A DNA stretch of 64,000 bases from Pseudonocardia nigra. GTDB taxonomy: Bacteria; Actinomycetota; Actinomycetes; Mycobacteriales; Pseudonocardiaceae. The stretch is taken from NCBI RefSeq assembly GCF_019396355.1, contig NZ_JAHKRK010000008.1, positions 18,628 to 82,627 on the forward strand, read 5' to 3'. Position numbers and translations under genes: made by a program. Positions 63,927-64,000 of this stretch are shown one piece after another (the first letter of the stretch is position 1; every line of letters starts with the position of its first letter). Under the pieces are notes generated by a model that did no database searches, was not told the origin of the DNA, and saw nothing but the letters and a program-made list of their open reading frames with translations.

Positions 63927-63990
63927 CGGGCGACTCACGTGCCGGGAACGGGCGACTCGCGTGTCGAAAGCGGGCGACTCGCGGGATCCC
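63927..63990. repeat. Tandem 22-nt repeat
   Basis: CGGGCGACTCRCGTG units begin at 63927, 63949 and 63971, an exact 22-nt period. The copies diverge in the second half of each unit. It lies upstream of the sugar operon promoter. Confidence 0.8.
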
Positions 63991-64000
63991 AGATCGGAAG
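63991..64000. other. Adapter-like sequence at the window end
   Basis: The last ten bases, AGATCGGAAG, equal the first ten of the common Illumina adapter. This may be chance or the edge of an untrimmed contig. Confidence 0.35.

Overview
The window is high-GC actinobacterial DNA. The block from about 25 to 52 kb has the gene order known from mycobacteria and their relatives: whiB1, pdtaS, bL37, rsrA/sigH, an SRAP gene, aroA, rsgA, secA, hpf, comFC-like, lpqB, mtrB, mtrA, tmk. Mycothiol-type RsrA/SigH, MtrAB-LpqB, WhiB1, nickel SOD and a wax ester synthase homologue point to an Actinomycetes member of the Pseudonocardiales/Mycobacteriales side. Pseudonocardia is a reasonable guess, but it is inference.

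Region 1 (1-24.5 kb) is accessory and visibly worn. It holds a two-component system with a TAXI-type lipoprotein, an Nramp-like transporter, a multicopper oxidase operon with a PadR-type switch, a VapBC pair, an osmoprotectant ABC transporter, a PAS-GGDEF-EAL protein, a malic enzyme, and the sodN/sodX nickel SOD pair. The histidine kinase, transporter, oxidase and malic enzyme are each broken by a small lesion, and a decayed SigJ-like sigma factor lies at 20.0-20.4 kb. A HAD gene at 39.7-40.1 kb is also frameshifted. Each lesion is explained by one small event, so both real decay and assembly error remain possible.

Region 2 (24.5-52.4 kb) is the conserved core. It carries WhiB1 and PdtaS signalling, the thiol-oxidation switch SigH/RsrA with a recognisable GGAAT-N18-GTT promoter, shikimate synthesis, ribosome assembly and hibernation, SecA export, the MtrAB-LpqB envelope system and thymidylate kinase. 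A lipid gene, a TetR/MFS efflux pair, a MarR gene and a second VapBC pair are interspersed.

Region 3 (52.4-64 kb) is a minus-strand sugar locus: a CUT1 ABC importer, a ROK kinase, a SIS isomerase, a GH38 alpha-mannosidase, a predicted (alpha/alpha)6 glycosidase-like protein and an FAD oxidoreductase. The order suggests uptake, trimming, phosphorylation and isomerisation of a mannose-containing glycan. A strong promoter and a LacI-like double operator lie in front; no regulator gene is in the window.

Two themes recur. About fifteen genes start 6-8 nt after a TANNNT hexamer, as expected for leaderless transcripts. Four kinds of short intergenic repeat occur, one with a compensatory base change in its stem. 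No tRNA, rRNA, CRISPR array, insertion sequence or replication origin was seen.
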